The position numbers and the translations under genes were made by a program. A DNA stretch of 64,000 nt from Paenimyroides baculatum. Lineage in GTDB: Bacteria > Bacteroidota > Bacteroidia > Flavobacteriales > Flavobacteriaceae. The notes under the pieces were generated by a model. The model was not told the DNA's origin, searched no databases, and saw only the letters and a list, made by a program, of their open reading frames with translations. This document shows, one piece after another, positions 35,671 to 44,734 of this stretch. The stretch is from the NCBI RefSeq assembly GCF_008629655.1, contig NZ_VWSG01000004.1, forward strand, positions 186,001-250,000. The letters run 5' to 3'. Every line of letters begins with the position of its first letter. Position 1 is the stretch's first letter.

Positions 35671-35847
35671 ATGGTTTCCAAACGTGAAGCAAAACTGGAA
35701 ATTAGACGTGTGTCTACAAATGGTTTTGCAGTCTTGAAAAAAAAAGAAGTTAAATTTATTGGATTCCAAAAAGGAAATCCGCAATTTTGTTTCGGAAAAA
35801 ATCAACTTCTTTGTTCTGGTTTCAGGACTAAGATATCAAAGAAATAA
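35671..35847 (+). CDS. Small basic ORF, divergent from paralogue 1
   Basis: 58 residues (MVSKREAKLEIRRVSTNGFA, then VLKKKEVKFIGFQKGNPQ, ending RTKISKK), strongly basic. It starts 27 bp from the divergent ATG at 35643 and is followed at once by a good intrinsic terminator (35850-35887), which supports a real gene. No family recognised and no consensus promoter seen. Confidence 0.45.
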   Translation: MVSKREAKLEIRRVSTNGFAVLKKKEVKFIGFQKGNPQFCFGKNQLLCSGFRTKISKK

Positions 35848-35849
35848 CT

Positions 35850-35887
35850 CAGGTTTATTTTGCAGATAAATCTGGGTTTATTTTTTA
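35850..35887 (+). terminator. Intrinsic terminator after the 58-residue ORF
   Basis: CAGGTTTAT (35850-35858) pairs with ATAAATCTG (35866-35874; one G·T), followed after a short gap by six T. Confidence 0.6.
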
Positions 35888-35970
35888 ATCTCTTCTCTGT
35901 TATAACTAACTTTTCATATTTTATAATTCTTTAATGTACTATTTTTCTTAAAACTTTGTCGTAAGTTATA

Positions 35971-36005
35971 ATAGCATACAGCATTAACAAGATGCTGTAT
36001 GCTAT
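35971..36005. terminator. Strong hairpin after paralogue 2
   Basis: ATAGCATACAGCAT (35971-35984) pairs perfectly with ATGCTGTATGCTAT (35992-36005), 14 bp, loop of 7. It lies 18 bp beyond the stop of the minus-strand gene 36024-36197. Confidence 0.75.
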
Positions 36006-36023
36006 AAATATTTAGAAAAAAAC

Positions 36024-36197
36024 TTATTTTTCTTTCCTTACACCTTTGAAAGGAGTGCCATCTTGCTTAACATCCATAAATCGTCCAGTATTAGTATCGC
36101 GCTTAACGTACTGCTCTGTTTTAGGATTATAAGTCTGACTTCTTTCGCGTACAGCGCCATGACGGCGTCCGTCTCCTGCCTTACCATTTGTGGCCAT
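36024..36197 (-). CDS. Conserved 57-residue basic protein, paralogue 2
   Basis: 57 residues from the ATG at 36197 (MATNGKAGDGRRHGAVRERS); the longer in-frame start at 36221 adds a hydrophobic leader that the paralogue lacks. The C-terminal block KRDTNTGRFMDVKQ, DGTPFKGVRKEK is almost the same as in paralogue 1. It has its own terminator at 35971. The close paralogy with separate transcription suggests recent duplication within the island, one copy now tied to the 416-residue gene. Confidence 0.7.
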   Translation of the reverse strand: MATNGKAGDGRRHGAVRERSQTYNPKTEQYVKRDTNTGRFMDVKQDGTPFKGVRKEK

Positions 36198-36287
36198 AGC
36201 TATCAGATTTAAAACAACCAAATATTTTAATACTGAGGCATTTGGTTAAATACCCAAGGAATAATTAGGCAATAAAGAGAATTTTAT

Positions 36288-36295
36288 TACTTTTG
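36288..36295 (+). promoter_or_regulatory. -7 box without a downstream protein gene
   Basis: TACTTTTG followed by CAG is an exact TAnnTTTG. The only thing downstream is the hairpin at 36333-36361, so a small RNA of about 65 nt is possible. No good -33 element. Confidence 0.3.
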
Positions 36296-36332
36296 CAGAA
36301 GAAATAATAGCGACTAAACTTAATTTCTACTG

Positions 36333-36361
36333 ACCGAAGCTTAATTCCATTTCGCTTCGGT
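36333..36361. terminator. Terminator after the ImmA/IrrE-PIN operon
   Basis: ACCGAAGC (36333-36340) pairs perfectly with GCTTCGGT (36354-36361), followed by TATTTTT on the plus strand and with A/T flanks on the other. It is 25 bp beyond the stop of the gene 36386-36826. Confidence 0.7.
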
Positions 36362-36385
36362 TATTTTTAGTAATAGTTAATTTTT

Positions 36386-36826
36386 CTAAATTTGATTTTC
36401 TTTAGTTTCCATCATTAGCAAAATTCTATTAATATAATCTATTTGTGATTGCTGCATATTTGAACATTTGAACATTTCCTCATAATTATATACTACAACT
36501 CCATTCTCTTCAGCTATTCTCTTCGTTATCCTACATTTTGTGACTAATGGAAAATTGCTATCTTTCGCAAAAAAAATTGATGACATACCAGGTAACGCAA
36601 TCGGAATTTTTTCAGTTTCTAAACCTTGGTAAAATTTATAAAAATCATTTCCTAATTCAAACAATATAATTTTCTGATCTTGGAATAAGTTACTTAATGT
36701 TTGTCGTTCAACACCGGTCAAATAATTATTTGTCATGTATAGATTAGAGAAATAATATTCCCCATTTTTTAACATGTTCAAAATTCTTAAACAGTTCAAT
36801 AGTTCTACATCTGTTGTTACCATCAT
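36386..36826 (-). CDS. PIN-like partner of the ImmA/IrrE protease
   Basis: 146 residues. The end (ALPGMSSIFFAKDSNFPLVT, KCRITKRIAEENGVVVYNYE) follows the PIN pattern of a helix, then 'LVTxDxxlxxxAxxxGi.v...e', but the usual Asp of 'VTxD' is Cys (KCRI). The only early acidic candidate is Asp6 in TTDVELLN. It is probably a degenerate PIN domain. It starts directly after the stop of the HTH-ImmA/IrrE gene, a pairing known for PIN-type (DUF4411) proteins with ImmA/IrrE proteases. It may be a nuclease toxin or an inactive regulator. Confidence 0.55.
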   Translation of the reverse strand: MMVTTDVELLNCLRILNMLKNGEYYFSNLYMTNNYLTGVERQTLSNLFQDQKIILFELGNDFYKFYQGLETEKIPIALPGMSSIFFAKDSNFPLVTKCRITKRIAEENGVVVYNYEEMFKCSNMQQSQIDYINRILLMMETKENQI

Positions 36827-37891
36827 CTAAAATAAAAACTCTTGATTAATAGCGTTGCTGCTTAAGTTTGACATCGGAATACCAGACAAATCACTAGCCA
36901 AATCTTTAGTTATCAATTCTTCCCTGAGTCCTTTTGCTAATAAATAATTAAACCGACTTACATTTTCACGTCCTGCATATTCACTTTCCTTGTCCGTCCA
37001 CTCCCTATAAATTTCCTTCCACTGCTTATATTTTTCCCAAGATATTAATCTAATATTAACCATCCGAACTAGAATTGCCAAGATTGAAATCCCAAATTTG
37101 CTCTTAATCCTTTTAAGCTCTTCCAAACTTATACTAATAGTTGAATTAATATACCCCTTAAGAATTTCCTCAGGTAAAAGCATTGCTCCAGCAAACTGAT
37201 CACAATATCTCTCTATTTTTTCTTTATCCTCATTTTCACTAAACAAAAGTAACAAATGAGCAAGTTCGTGAAGAATTGTAAATCGTCTCCTTGAGACATC
37301 AGTATTTCGTGTATTAATTACGATAATTGGAGTACTCTTAACCCAACAGGAGAATCCAACAAAATTATCATCTTCATTTACTTCAAATATCTTGACCCCT
37401 AAATCCTCTAAAAAGATAATAAGATTATATATTGGTGTATCTTCAAATTTCCATCGTTTCCTTAATATTTTAGCGGCTTCCTCTACATTTTCGTTTGAAA
37501 CGACTACTGAAAAATTCTTCAACGGATTTGAAAACGTTATAGACTCTCCCAAAATTTTTTCTAATTTGGAATAACTAGAATATTTCTTATAAAGAGTCCC
37601 AAGCATTTTTTTTGTAAAATACTCTACTTGTACGTCTAGTTTAACGGCCTCTCGAAATTCAATATTTTTAATATTAAATTCGGTAGATTTATAATCTACT
37701 GGTTGTAGTATTTCTGAAATATCCATTCCCAGCCCAACTGCCAGTTGCGCCATTTGAGAAGATTTAATTTCTCTTTGACCTTCTTCAAATTTCTGAATAT
37801 AAGATTTTGAAAAGTTTGCTCTTAGAGCTAAATCATCCTGAGATAATCCCCTCTGTACTCGCAGCTCTTTGATTCTTTGTCCAATATCCAT
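36827..37891 (-). CDS. XRE HTH - ImmA/IrrE metallopeptidase
   Basis: 354 residues from the ATG at 37891 (MDIGQRIKELRVQRGLSQDD); a start further up would cover the promoter. Residues 1-65 are a Cro/C1 HTH. A linker follows, and residues about 185-290 form an ImmA/IrrE (DUF955) zinc peptidase with the active-site motif HELAH in FTILHELAHLLLLF and the downstream CDQFAGAMLLPEEIL. These proteins bind DNA and cleave a repressor or antitoxin when triggered, in ICE, phage or toxin-antitoxin control. The partner gene follows without a gap. The 24-bp palindrome upstream is a likely operator. Confidence 0.85.
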   Translation of the reverse strand: MDIGQRIKELRVQRGLSQDDLALRANFSKSYIQKFEEGQREIKSSQMAQLAVGLGMDISEILQPVDYKSTEFNIKNIEFREAVKLDVQVEYFTKKMLGTLYKKYSSYSKLEKILGESITFSNPLKNFSVVVSNENVEEAAKILRKRWKFEDTPIYNLIIFLEDLGVKIFEVNEDDNFVGFSCWVKSTPIIVINTRNTDVSRRRFTILHELAHLLLLFSENEDKEKIERYCDQFAGAMLLPEEILKGYINSTISISLEELKRIKSKFGISILAILVRMVNIRLISWEKYKQWKEIYREWTDKESEYAGRENVSRFNYLLAKGLREELITKDLASDLSGIPMSNLSSNAINQEFLF

Positions 37892-37906
37892 TTTAGTTAT
37901 TTTTTT

Positions 37907-37914
37907 CAAAGATA
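37907..37914 (-). promoter_or_regulatory. -7 box of the ImmA/IrrE operon
   Basis: On the minus strand TATCTTTG (37914-37907), an exact TAnnTTTG, 16 bp before the ATG at 37891. Upstream TTTG copies exist but not at the ideal 19 bp. Confidence 0.5.
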
Positions 37915-37942
37915 CATAAAAACACACAAAAAAACACAAAAA

Positions 37943-37966
37943 ACACAAAATTTATAAATTTTGTGT
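37943..37966. promoter_or_regulatory. 24-bp perfect palindrome, likely operator
   Basis: ACACAAAATTTA (37943-37954) is followed directly by its reverse complement TAAATTTTGTGT (37955-37966). It lies about 30 bp upstream of the -7 box and next to further CACAAAA units (37920-37950). A site for the HTH protein encoded downstream is the simplest reading. Confidence 0.6.
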
Positions 37967-38178
37967 GTTGAATTGTTTTTCTATTTAAAAATATTACTTG
38001 TTTTTAATTTAAAATTAAATCAAGAGAATATAGAAACAGTATTATAGAAGTCCATACAATCATACACCTTGAGACTGAGAAAGCACTGACAGAATTTAAT
38101 TAAAGTTTACCAATTAAATTCCATTTATACAAACAAAAAGTCTTTATCACAATAAGGATATCTAAATTAAAACTTGAT

Positions 38179-39693
38179 TTATTTAGATGACCTGTAACTC
38201 TGATAAGAATACTTGAGTAAATGGTTTAAATTAAACCTTAAACCTCCATCCCTTTGAGGATTAAAATCACCAATTCCTAAAAGACTAATTCTAGAATAAT
38301 GTACATAATTTGATCTACCTAAAGTATATCTAACAGATAAGTCCAATTCTTTTAGATATAAATAATCGCTCTCTTCATCGTCTTTATCAATACCGACGAA
38401 TAAATGAAATAAAGCATCTTGAAAGTCATTTATTTCATCAATACTTAAATAATACTCATATATATTTGTATATCTATTAAATTGCTTATATGCAGCACCT
38501 TGTAAATTTAATTTGTCTAAAAAATTATTTTTAGACAAATCCGTTTTAAGTATAGCATCAAGAATTTGAAACAAAACCAAAACAGGAATAATTTTACGCT
38601 TTTTAGTTTTCTTATAATCTATTTCTATAAAAGACAAGGTGTTTAAACTGCGCAGATTAACTATTTCGTAGTGAATTAGAATTTTTATTAAAGCAATAAC
38701 AGAATTTTTAAAAAGGGTGGCTTTTGTAAATTCCGAATCACAATTTTTCACTTTTATATTGCTGACAAAACCTTCGATGTAGTTAGACAATTCTTCACTT
38801 TTATCAAATTTAAAAGGTTCAATAGAATAAAACTTATCAATGTAACCACCAAAATCTACATCTTTACCATATTTATGGTAATATATCTTTTGAATATTAT
38901 CTAAATCACATACAAATATTACTTTATCGAAACCGAATTTATTCTCATCGGTCACAAAATTTGTATGTGCTGAAAAAATATTAAAAAGGCGGAATATATG
39001 GTCTGGATCCAAACGATCCAGATCATCAATAACTAAAATTGTTTTATTTTCTCTCTGTGCAGTGTTCAGGGATTTCTCTTCATCTTCTTCAGAAAAAACC
39101 TCACTACCTTTTAGACGATCTACTATGTCATAAATAAATTGTGAGGTTGCATCCATTTCATGAATACCACCTTTTATATTTTTAAAGGATTCCAGGAATT
39201 CCAAAACATCATCTGCTTCGTTGATATTAATTTCTTTAGTGTAAGCTTTAAAATCGCCCACTATAGATTTTAGCTGATTTAAAAACGTAGCGACTGGTTT
39301 ACCTATTTTTTCATGTAACGAAATTATATTTAATAGTATTGGAGCAAAGTCCACCCTGTTTTGCATAAACATTGCTGCACGAAGCCAAAAATCAAAGTCT
39401 GTCTTTTCCAGACTGATCTCATTTTGAAATTTAGACATTAGTTCGAAAAGAACATCGAACTTAACAAGCTCAAAAATATCTTCATTAGATGCAACCGCAT
39501 AATTAACAGGATATAGTTTTATAAATCTGTAATTATGGTTATACTTTTCTGCAAATTCCTGAATAAATGTAGATTTACCTGAGCCAAAAGGAGCAGTAAA
39601 TAAAATTCTGTTATTTGAATCTAGATTTAAATGGCGTTTAAAATCTTGTAAAATAAGATTGTTAGGAATAATATTTGTGTTGTTTTTAATCAT
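38179..39693 (-). CDS. KAP-family P-loop NTPase
   Basis: 504 residues. Walker A is APFGSGKST (34-42). Walker B is ILVIDDLDRLDPDHI (about 218-232), the signature of KAP NTPases, followed by the sensor-like FDKVIFVCDLDNIQKIYYHKYG and FGGYIDKFYSIEPF. No obvious transmembrane helices lie between the motifs, unlike classical KAP proteins, so it is probably soluble or only peripherally attached. KAP NTPases occur in several defence systems (for example QatA). It is encoded 18 bp after a giant GHKL ATPase gene and should work with it. Confidence 0.8.
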   Translation of the reverse strand: MIKNNTNIIPNNLILQDFKRHLNLDSNNRILFTAPFGSGKSTFIQEFAEKYNHNYRFIKLYPVNYAVASNEDIFELVKFDVLFELMSKFQNEISLEKTDFDFWLRAAMFMQNRVDFAPILLNIISLHEKIGKPVATFLNQLKSIVGDFKAYTKEININEADDVLEFLESFKNIKGGIHEMDATSQFIYDIVDRLKGSEVFSEEDEEKSLNTAQRENKTILVIDDLDRLDPDHIFRLFNIFSAHTNFVTDENKFGFDKVIFVCDLDNIQKIYYHKYGKDVDFGGYIDKFYSIEPFKFDKSEELSNYIEGFVSNIKVKNCDSEFTKATLFKNSVIALIKILIHYEIVNLRSLNTLSFIEIDYKKTKKRKIIPVLVLFQILDAILKTDLSKNNFLDKLNLQGAAYKQFNRYTNIYEYYLSIDEINDFQDALFHLFVGIDKDDEESDYLYLKELDLSVRYTLGRSNYVHYSRISLLGIGDFNPQRDGGLRFNLNHLLKYSYQSYRSSK

Positions 39694-39711
39694 GTTTTTT
39701 ATGTAATAATT

Positions 39712-42700
39712 TTATTCAGTTAATTTTAATTGTACAACATATTCTGTTGCATTAAGAATAGGATTTACACAGAAGAATTTTTCTAAAATTTTAAATTCAT
39801 TGTTGATATATACCCATATTTCGTAATTGTCTTTGTTTTCTTCTCCAAATAGTTTCTCGGATGCAGAAACGTAAAAGTTTCCATTTGATGAGCTTTTTAC
39901 ATCAACATATACCCATGATTTTCCTTGGTCTTTAGAGTATGAAATATCGTAATGTAAAGCTTCATTTTCTTTGGATTTGTAATGTACAAATTGCTCAGTG
40001 TATTTTTCAACTAATTCTTGATAAGCTATATCTTCTGCTTTGTTTCCTTTACGTTTTAAATAATTTTGATCACGTGATTGCCCTTTGTACAATCCTTTTG
40101 CAATAGAGGTTTTAGTAACAGTTTGTGTCGAGTATGCTTTACTATCTAATACGGTAGTTTTAGTTCGTGTTAAGGTATCTGCATTATCATTATTATCTAC
40201 ACTTTGATACGCTTCATCCTCTTCTACAATTTCTGAATTATCCTCTAATTCCAATCTAAGTAAATCAATTTCACCAAAGACTAATAAACTTTGCCATTCT
40301 GTATTTTGGCGAATTAGAAAAAGCTCATCTTCCGTAAATGCTTTACTGAATTCTGTTTCTAGTTGATTTAAATTGAAATGACTTGTATTTGTATCAAAAT
40401 CAAATTCGTCAAACTCTTTTTTAAAGAAATCTACAACTATATCTTTAGGGTTATTGATGAACGCTTCTGAATACTCGTTAGCAAAAGCTTTTATTTCTTC
40501 AATTGCTAAATTGTATAAGTTGAAGTACTTATATAATTTACGTTTTTCATCTATCCCTTTTGTTTGTAAACCTTTGTACAGTATTTGTTTTATTTCATTA
40601 TTGAAATTATGGTATTCAACTACAAATTTTAGTTTGTTGTAATTTGTTAAATCAATACGTTCAGTTACTAAATCATTAAAATCTGATATGTAGATATTTA
40701 ACGCATCAAATATCTCTTTGAATTGATTGAAATTCTTTTCGTTATTGTAATTTATGTAATCTAAGTCGAATACATATTCTCCAAAATTTTGTTCTTTGAA
40801 CTTATCAATTTTCTCATCAGTAGCATCTTCTGGATTATCAATTAGCTTAAAAATAATTGTCCAAAAATATTTCTTCGATGATATTTGACCTAGGTGAACT
40901 TTGGCTTCTTCTAAAGCATTATTACCTAAGGCTTTTTCTAAATTGTAATTTATTGTAGCAGTAGAGTCTTTAATTAAAGACTCAAAAATGTGTTTTTCAT
41001 TTTTAGTAGAAAATACACTGGTTAATACTTCTGAAAATATATCGATAAATGCCGGGTTGCACCTCAGCTTTTGTAATGTACTTTCATGATTTACTTTAAT
41101 AAAGTATGTTTTGCTGTTTTTATTATAAGCGTAGGCATTATCTTCTAAATTGAATATATCATCCTCTAATTGACACACTAAATCCTGACAAATCTCAAAC
41201 CTAAAAGCATTTAATAATTGTACGTTAGATTGGATTGATGCATCTGTTTCTACTTCCTCTAAGCGATATGCTAAAATGTATGGTTTTAACGATTTGAAAA
41301 AATCATGAAATTCTTCATTTAAATTTTGAAATTCTTTATATGATTTAATATTAATCACTAAATCATCTAGATCGTTAATTTTAAATCTTTTAATTGCTTC
41401 TTTAGCGCCAGCACGTAAAGGAAAATTTAACAAAGGGAATTGCTTAGCAAAACGCTTTGGTAATAAATTATTGTCACTAAAGTACACCTCATTTTGTTGT
41501 TTCAGAACTAAGTCTTCTCCATTATTGGCAAACAATTTAAAAGGAGCGTCCAATACAATATCCCTTTTAGAAAGAATTTTTACGATTTGTTTGTAAAACG
41601 ATTGCGAACTTTTACCGTCTTGAAATTTGTTATTGAATTTTTCGAATGATGCATTTAATAACTCTAGTGGTGCGTCTTCAAAATTCTCAATAGCTCCAAG
41701 ATCTATTAAAATATTTTTAACTACTGAAGGACCAATATTTAGCTTTTTAAATAACTCATGGTTGTAATCAAGTTCGAAATCATTAACCCAAGAGAACTTA
41801 TCTTCTATGATGAAGTTTTCAAAGTTAAACACCTTGTTGATTTGAAATTTTATGTAAGAAGGATTATTACTTACTTCTTTCCAGCTTCTGTAATAAAATT
41901 CAAATGTATCTGAATTTTTTCTATCATTAATTTGATTTGACATAAAGTTATCTAATTGGCAAAAGCAAATAAGTTGATAGATATTTATTTTTTTTAGTAA
42001 AGTAGAATCTATACTAAAATAATTGATTTCATAACTAGTAAAGTCTTCTCTATTACCGACTATTTTCCTTACATACTTTACATACGGATTACCATTAAAT
42101 TGATTTCCATAAGTACTGCTATCCTGAAACTTTCCTTTACTATAAATCAAAAACTTGTTGATACCCAACCATATTAAAAACTCTTCAACCTTTTGGAGTC
42201 CTAATTGAAAATCATTATCTATCGACTTGTAAATATCGGAAATGTAATCTTCATTCGTATAGATATCTTGGAATATAGTTTGGTTTAATCTACCCGATTC
42301 ACCGTAATTTACAGACAGAAATAAATTTGTAATTGGTTTAAATTCATTTGACTTGGTTAATACAATCAATTTATTTAAATCACGATTAACTCCTTTATTT
42401 TCCAACTGCTGATAATTTTGATATAATGCAGATATGGCTTCTTTTGTAACTTCAGTTTTTTCAGTTATTGATAAACTTGATAGACTAGCTAGTTCATTAG
42501 TTTTTGAAATAATACGATTCATTAAGGGTACTATGTCGTACTCGTAGATATTGCAATAATCTTTAAAAGTATCGTAAAAAAAACGAGTATTAGATTTAAG
42601 ATTTGTCTTATTATTTCTATTGTTAAAGTCTCTATAGAATTGATTATTAACAGATTTTATTTTTGAAAATTCCGGAACAATTAATTTATTATCTTTTGAC

Positions 42701-44232
42701 GGAATTGTATAGATATTATCCGTACTATTTACTATATTTTCATTTTCATCAATTAATATATTAAACTTAAATTCTTTTTTAACCTTGTTGTATTCTTTTA
42801 GATTTTTTAAAACTATCTCAATAAAAGTTATTCTATCATTTAAGGACAATTGTGCTGAAGAAATAATGTTTACATACTCTTCTAAATCATTTAGTAACAA
42901 AAGACTTCTATCTACATTTTTTTTCAATAAAATATCTTCTATTTCTATACTATCTATAGGGATTAAATGATAAGGCATCTCATCTATTAATTCATATTTT
43001 AGGAGAAACTTAGATAATAAGTCATCTACATATAGAATTTCCTTTTTAGTTTTGTATGTATTGTCAATACATGGAAATATTGGCTCATTTTCTAAAGCTT
43101 CGTCTATTAACTCATAATATCCGTATTTATCCAAAACATCCGCTCTATGTTTATAGTTTAAAATTTTCAATGCATTGTAATTCACTTCATTTTTACTATG
43201 AAGTTTTGCTACTTGAATGGTAAACTCAACTATTTTCTTTAATAAGAATTTGTTCTTTTCTGATTTAACTATTTGATTTCTTGTTGAATCTAATTCGAAC
43301 GTAGCATGTAAGATATATTCTTGATCGAATTTTATATTTGTAGGGAAAAATGAGAACAAATATGGATTTGGCTTTATGAAATTATCTGCAATTGCAATCT
43401 TTATTTGAAAGTTTGTTTCTTTGTCCTCATCATTCTCTACACATTCGTTATCAATTTCACCTTCTAAAGCGTACACTTTCCAATTAACATCGTTTATCTT
43501 TTTACTGGTTACAATAATATTCTCAACCTCTATCGATTCCTCTGCTTTTTTGATATACTCCTTTACATTACTATCTATTATAATCGTTATTTTTTGAATT
43601 GAATTTAAGAATAATAAAGAGTCTGTATCAATAACATTTAGTTGATCTAAAATTTTTTCTTCTTCAGTTTTCTTGTATTTAATTTGAATCTTAGTCGCGT
43701 AATCGTGTGAACCATATTTTTCAATATGAGGCATAGCTAATAATGCAACAGGTGTTTGATTATCGCCTTTATTGAATTCTTTTTTGATTTTATTTCCATC
43801 TTCTTCATTAAAGTTATTCTCAAAGAAATCTTTGATTAATTTATTAGAATAAGTTAATGAAATATTGTTACTAATAATCTGTAACTCATTAGACCAATTG
43901 ATTATCGATCTGAATCCAAGACCTTTATTTCCAATATATTTTTGCTTATCAACTTTAGAAGATAAATTAGCGATAAATAAGGAGCGATAGCCTTCTAAAG
44001 AAAAAGGAATACCATCATTCTCAATTGAAAAAATATTATTAATAGTGTCTAAAAAAATCTTAACATCTGTTGCAGATTGATCATCACAATTTTGTAATAA
44101 CTCTAAAATCTGCCTACCGTTATACCCTTTAATCGTCTCTAATTCTCGTTGATACTCAGCAACCATTTCAGGATAATCGTCTACGTATTTTTTTATTTTA
44201 TTTTCTTTATAAGTTTTTATTTGGTTAATCAT
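39712..44232 (-). CDS. Sacsin-like GHKL (Hsp90-type) ATPase with C-terminal DUF3883 nuclease-like domain
   Basis: 1506 residues. The N-terminus is a GHKL ATP-binding domain of the sacsin/NO VEIN type: N-box ILELLQNCDDQ (42-52), G1 IENDGIPF (70-77), G2 GNKGLGF (101-107). A long helical middle has no clear motif. The last ~110 residues (from GNKAEDIAYQELVEKY) are a DUF3883 domain, with Glu in the first helix, Asp in HYDISYS and the VDVKSS strand, i.e. the E...D...DxK pattern of PD-(D/E)xK nucleases. The gene is first in an operon with a KAP NTPase. I infer an anti-phage module in which ATP-driven recognition controls DNA cleavage. I cannot match this pair to a named system. Confidence 0.75.
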   Translation of the reverse strand: MINQIKTYKENKIKKYVDDYPEMVAEYQRELETIKGYNGRQILELLQNCDDQSATDVKIFLDTINNIFSIENDGIPFSLEGYRSLFIANLSSKVDKQKYIGNKGLGFRSIINWSNELQIISNNISLTYSNKLIKDFFENNFNEEDGNKIKKEFNKGDNQTPVALLAMPHIEKYGSHDYATKIQIKYKKTEEEKILDQLNVIDTDSLLFLNSIQKITIIIDSNVKEYIKKAEESIEVENIIVTSKKINDVNWKVYALEGEIDNECVENDEDKETNFQIKIAIADNFIKPNPYLFSFFPTNIKFDQEYILHATFELDSTRNQIVKSEKNKFLLKKIVEFTIQVAKLHSKNEVNYNALKILNYKHRADVLDKYGYYELIDEALENEPIFPCIDNTYKTKKEILYVDDLLSKFLLKYELIDEMPYHLIPIDSIEIEDILLKKNVDRSLLLLNDLEEYVNIISSAQLSLNDRITFIEIVLKNLKEYNKVKKEFKFNILIDENENIVNSTDNIYTIPSKDNKLIVPEFSKIKSVNNQFYRDFNNRNNKTNLKSNTRFFYDTFKDYCNIYEYDIVPLMNRIISKTNELASLSSLSITEKTEVTKEAISALYQNYQQLENKGVNRDLNKLIVLTKSNEFKPITNLFLSVNYGESGRLNQTIFQDIYTNEDYISDIYKSIDNDFQLGLQKVEEFLIWLGINKFLIYSKGKFQDSSTYGNQFNGNPYVKYVRKIVGNREDFTSYEINYFSIDSTLLKKINIYQLICFCQLDNFMSNQINDRKNSDTFEFYYRSWKEVSNNPSYIKFQINKVFNFENFIIEDKFSWVNDFELDYNHELFKKLNIGPSVVKNILIDLGAIENFEDAPLELLNASFEKFNNKFQDGKSSQSFYKQIVKILSKRDIVLDAPFKLFANNGEDLVLKQQNEVYFSDNNLLPKRFAKQFPLLNFPLRAGAKEAIKRFKINDLDDLVINIKSYKEFQNLNEEFHDFFKSLKPYILAYRLEEVETDASIQSNVQLLNAFRFEICQDLVCQLEDDIFNLEDNAYAYNKNSKTYFIKVNHESTLQKLRCNPAFIDIFSEVLTSVFSTKNEKHIFESLIKDSTATINYNLEKALGNNALEEAKVHLGQISSKKYFWTIIFKLIDNPEDATDEKIDKFKEQNFGEYVFDLDYINYNNEKNFNQFKEIFDALNIYISDFNDLVTERIDLTNYNKLKFVVEYHNFNNEIKQILYKGLQTKGIDEKRKLYKYFNLYNLAIEEIKAFANEYSEAFINNPKDIVVDFFKKEFDEFDFDTNTSHFNLNQLETEFSKAFTEDELFLIRQNTEWQSLLVFGEIDLLRLELEDNSEIVEEDEAYQSVDNNDNADTLTRTKTTVLDSKAYSTQTVTKTSIAKGLYKGQSRDQNYLKRKGNKAEDIAYQELVEKYTEQFVHYKSKENEALHYDISYSKDQGKSWVYVDVKSSSNGNFYVSASEKLFGEENKDNYEIWVYINNEFKILEKFFCVNPILNATEYVVQLKLTE

Positions 44233-44734
44233 ATAATGCTTATTAAATTATAATAGTTAGTATAGATTTATTGCTACTGCATAAAATATTATTTATAAGT
44301 ATAGTAGCAGAAAGGTAATTTAAAGACGTTTCTTATTTCTATTTGTCAGTATCAGTTCAATTTTCATTTGTCCGATCACTTCGACGATAAGACCTCCCAA
44401 CTCAGGAAAGATCAATTTTAGTAGTATTCATAAGTTTGTGTTTTTAATGTTTTATTTACTAAAGTTTTATGTTAATTCACCTATAAAACCTAACATATTA
44501 TTGTGCTAATATAATAAAATGTTAAATAAACCAACATAAATATGTTACAATTTTCATTGGTAACGGCAAGTGTGTTTGATACGTCTTGGATCAAGATTAA
44601 ACATGATTCGTAAATCATTCCATCATCATACTATCATCCGCATTTGATCAAATTAAATGATCTGCACTATTGAATACTTCAACCCAAAGCGGAAATAATT
44701 CCTTTACTAAGATTCATCAATAGAAATAAACCAA
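44233..44734. other. Intergenic region upstream of the giant ATPase gene
   Basis: 500 bp without a gene. I see a short stem GCTACT/AGTAGC (about 44270-44308) close to the ATPase start and AT-rich inverted elements TAACATAT/ATATGTTA around 44488-44555. No consensus -7 box is found on the minus strand, so the operon promoter is unassigned. Confidence 0.4.

Noticed and set aside
35644..35805. N-terminal extension of the 57-residue protein to 111 residues
   Set aside because: The extension is not shared by the paralogue, is antisense to another small ORF and lacks family support.
37892..37948. Extra 19 N-terminal residues for the ImmA/IrrE protein
   Set aside because: The segment covers the -7 box and encodes an atypical Cys/Phe-rich leader; the HTH starts normally at 37891.
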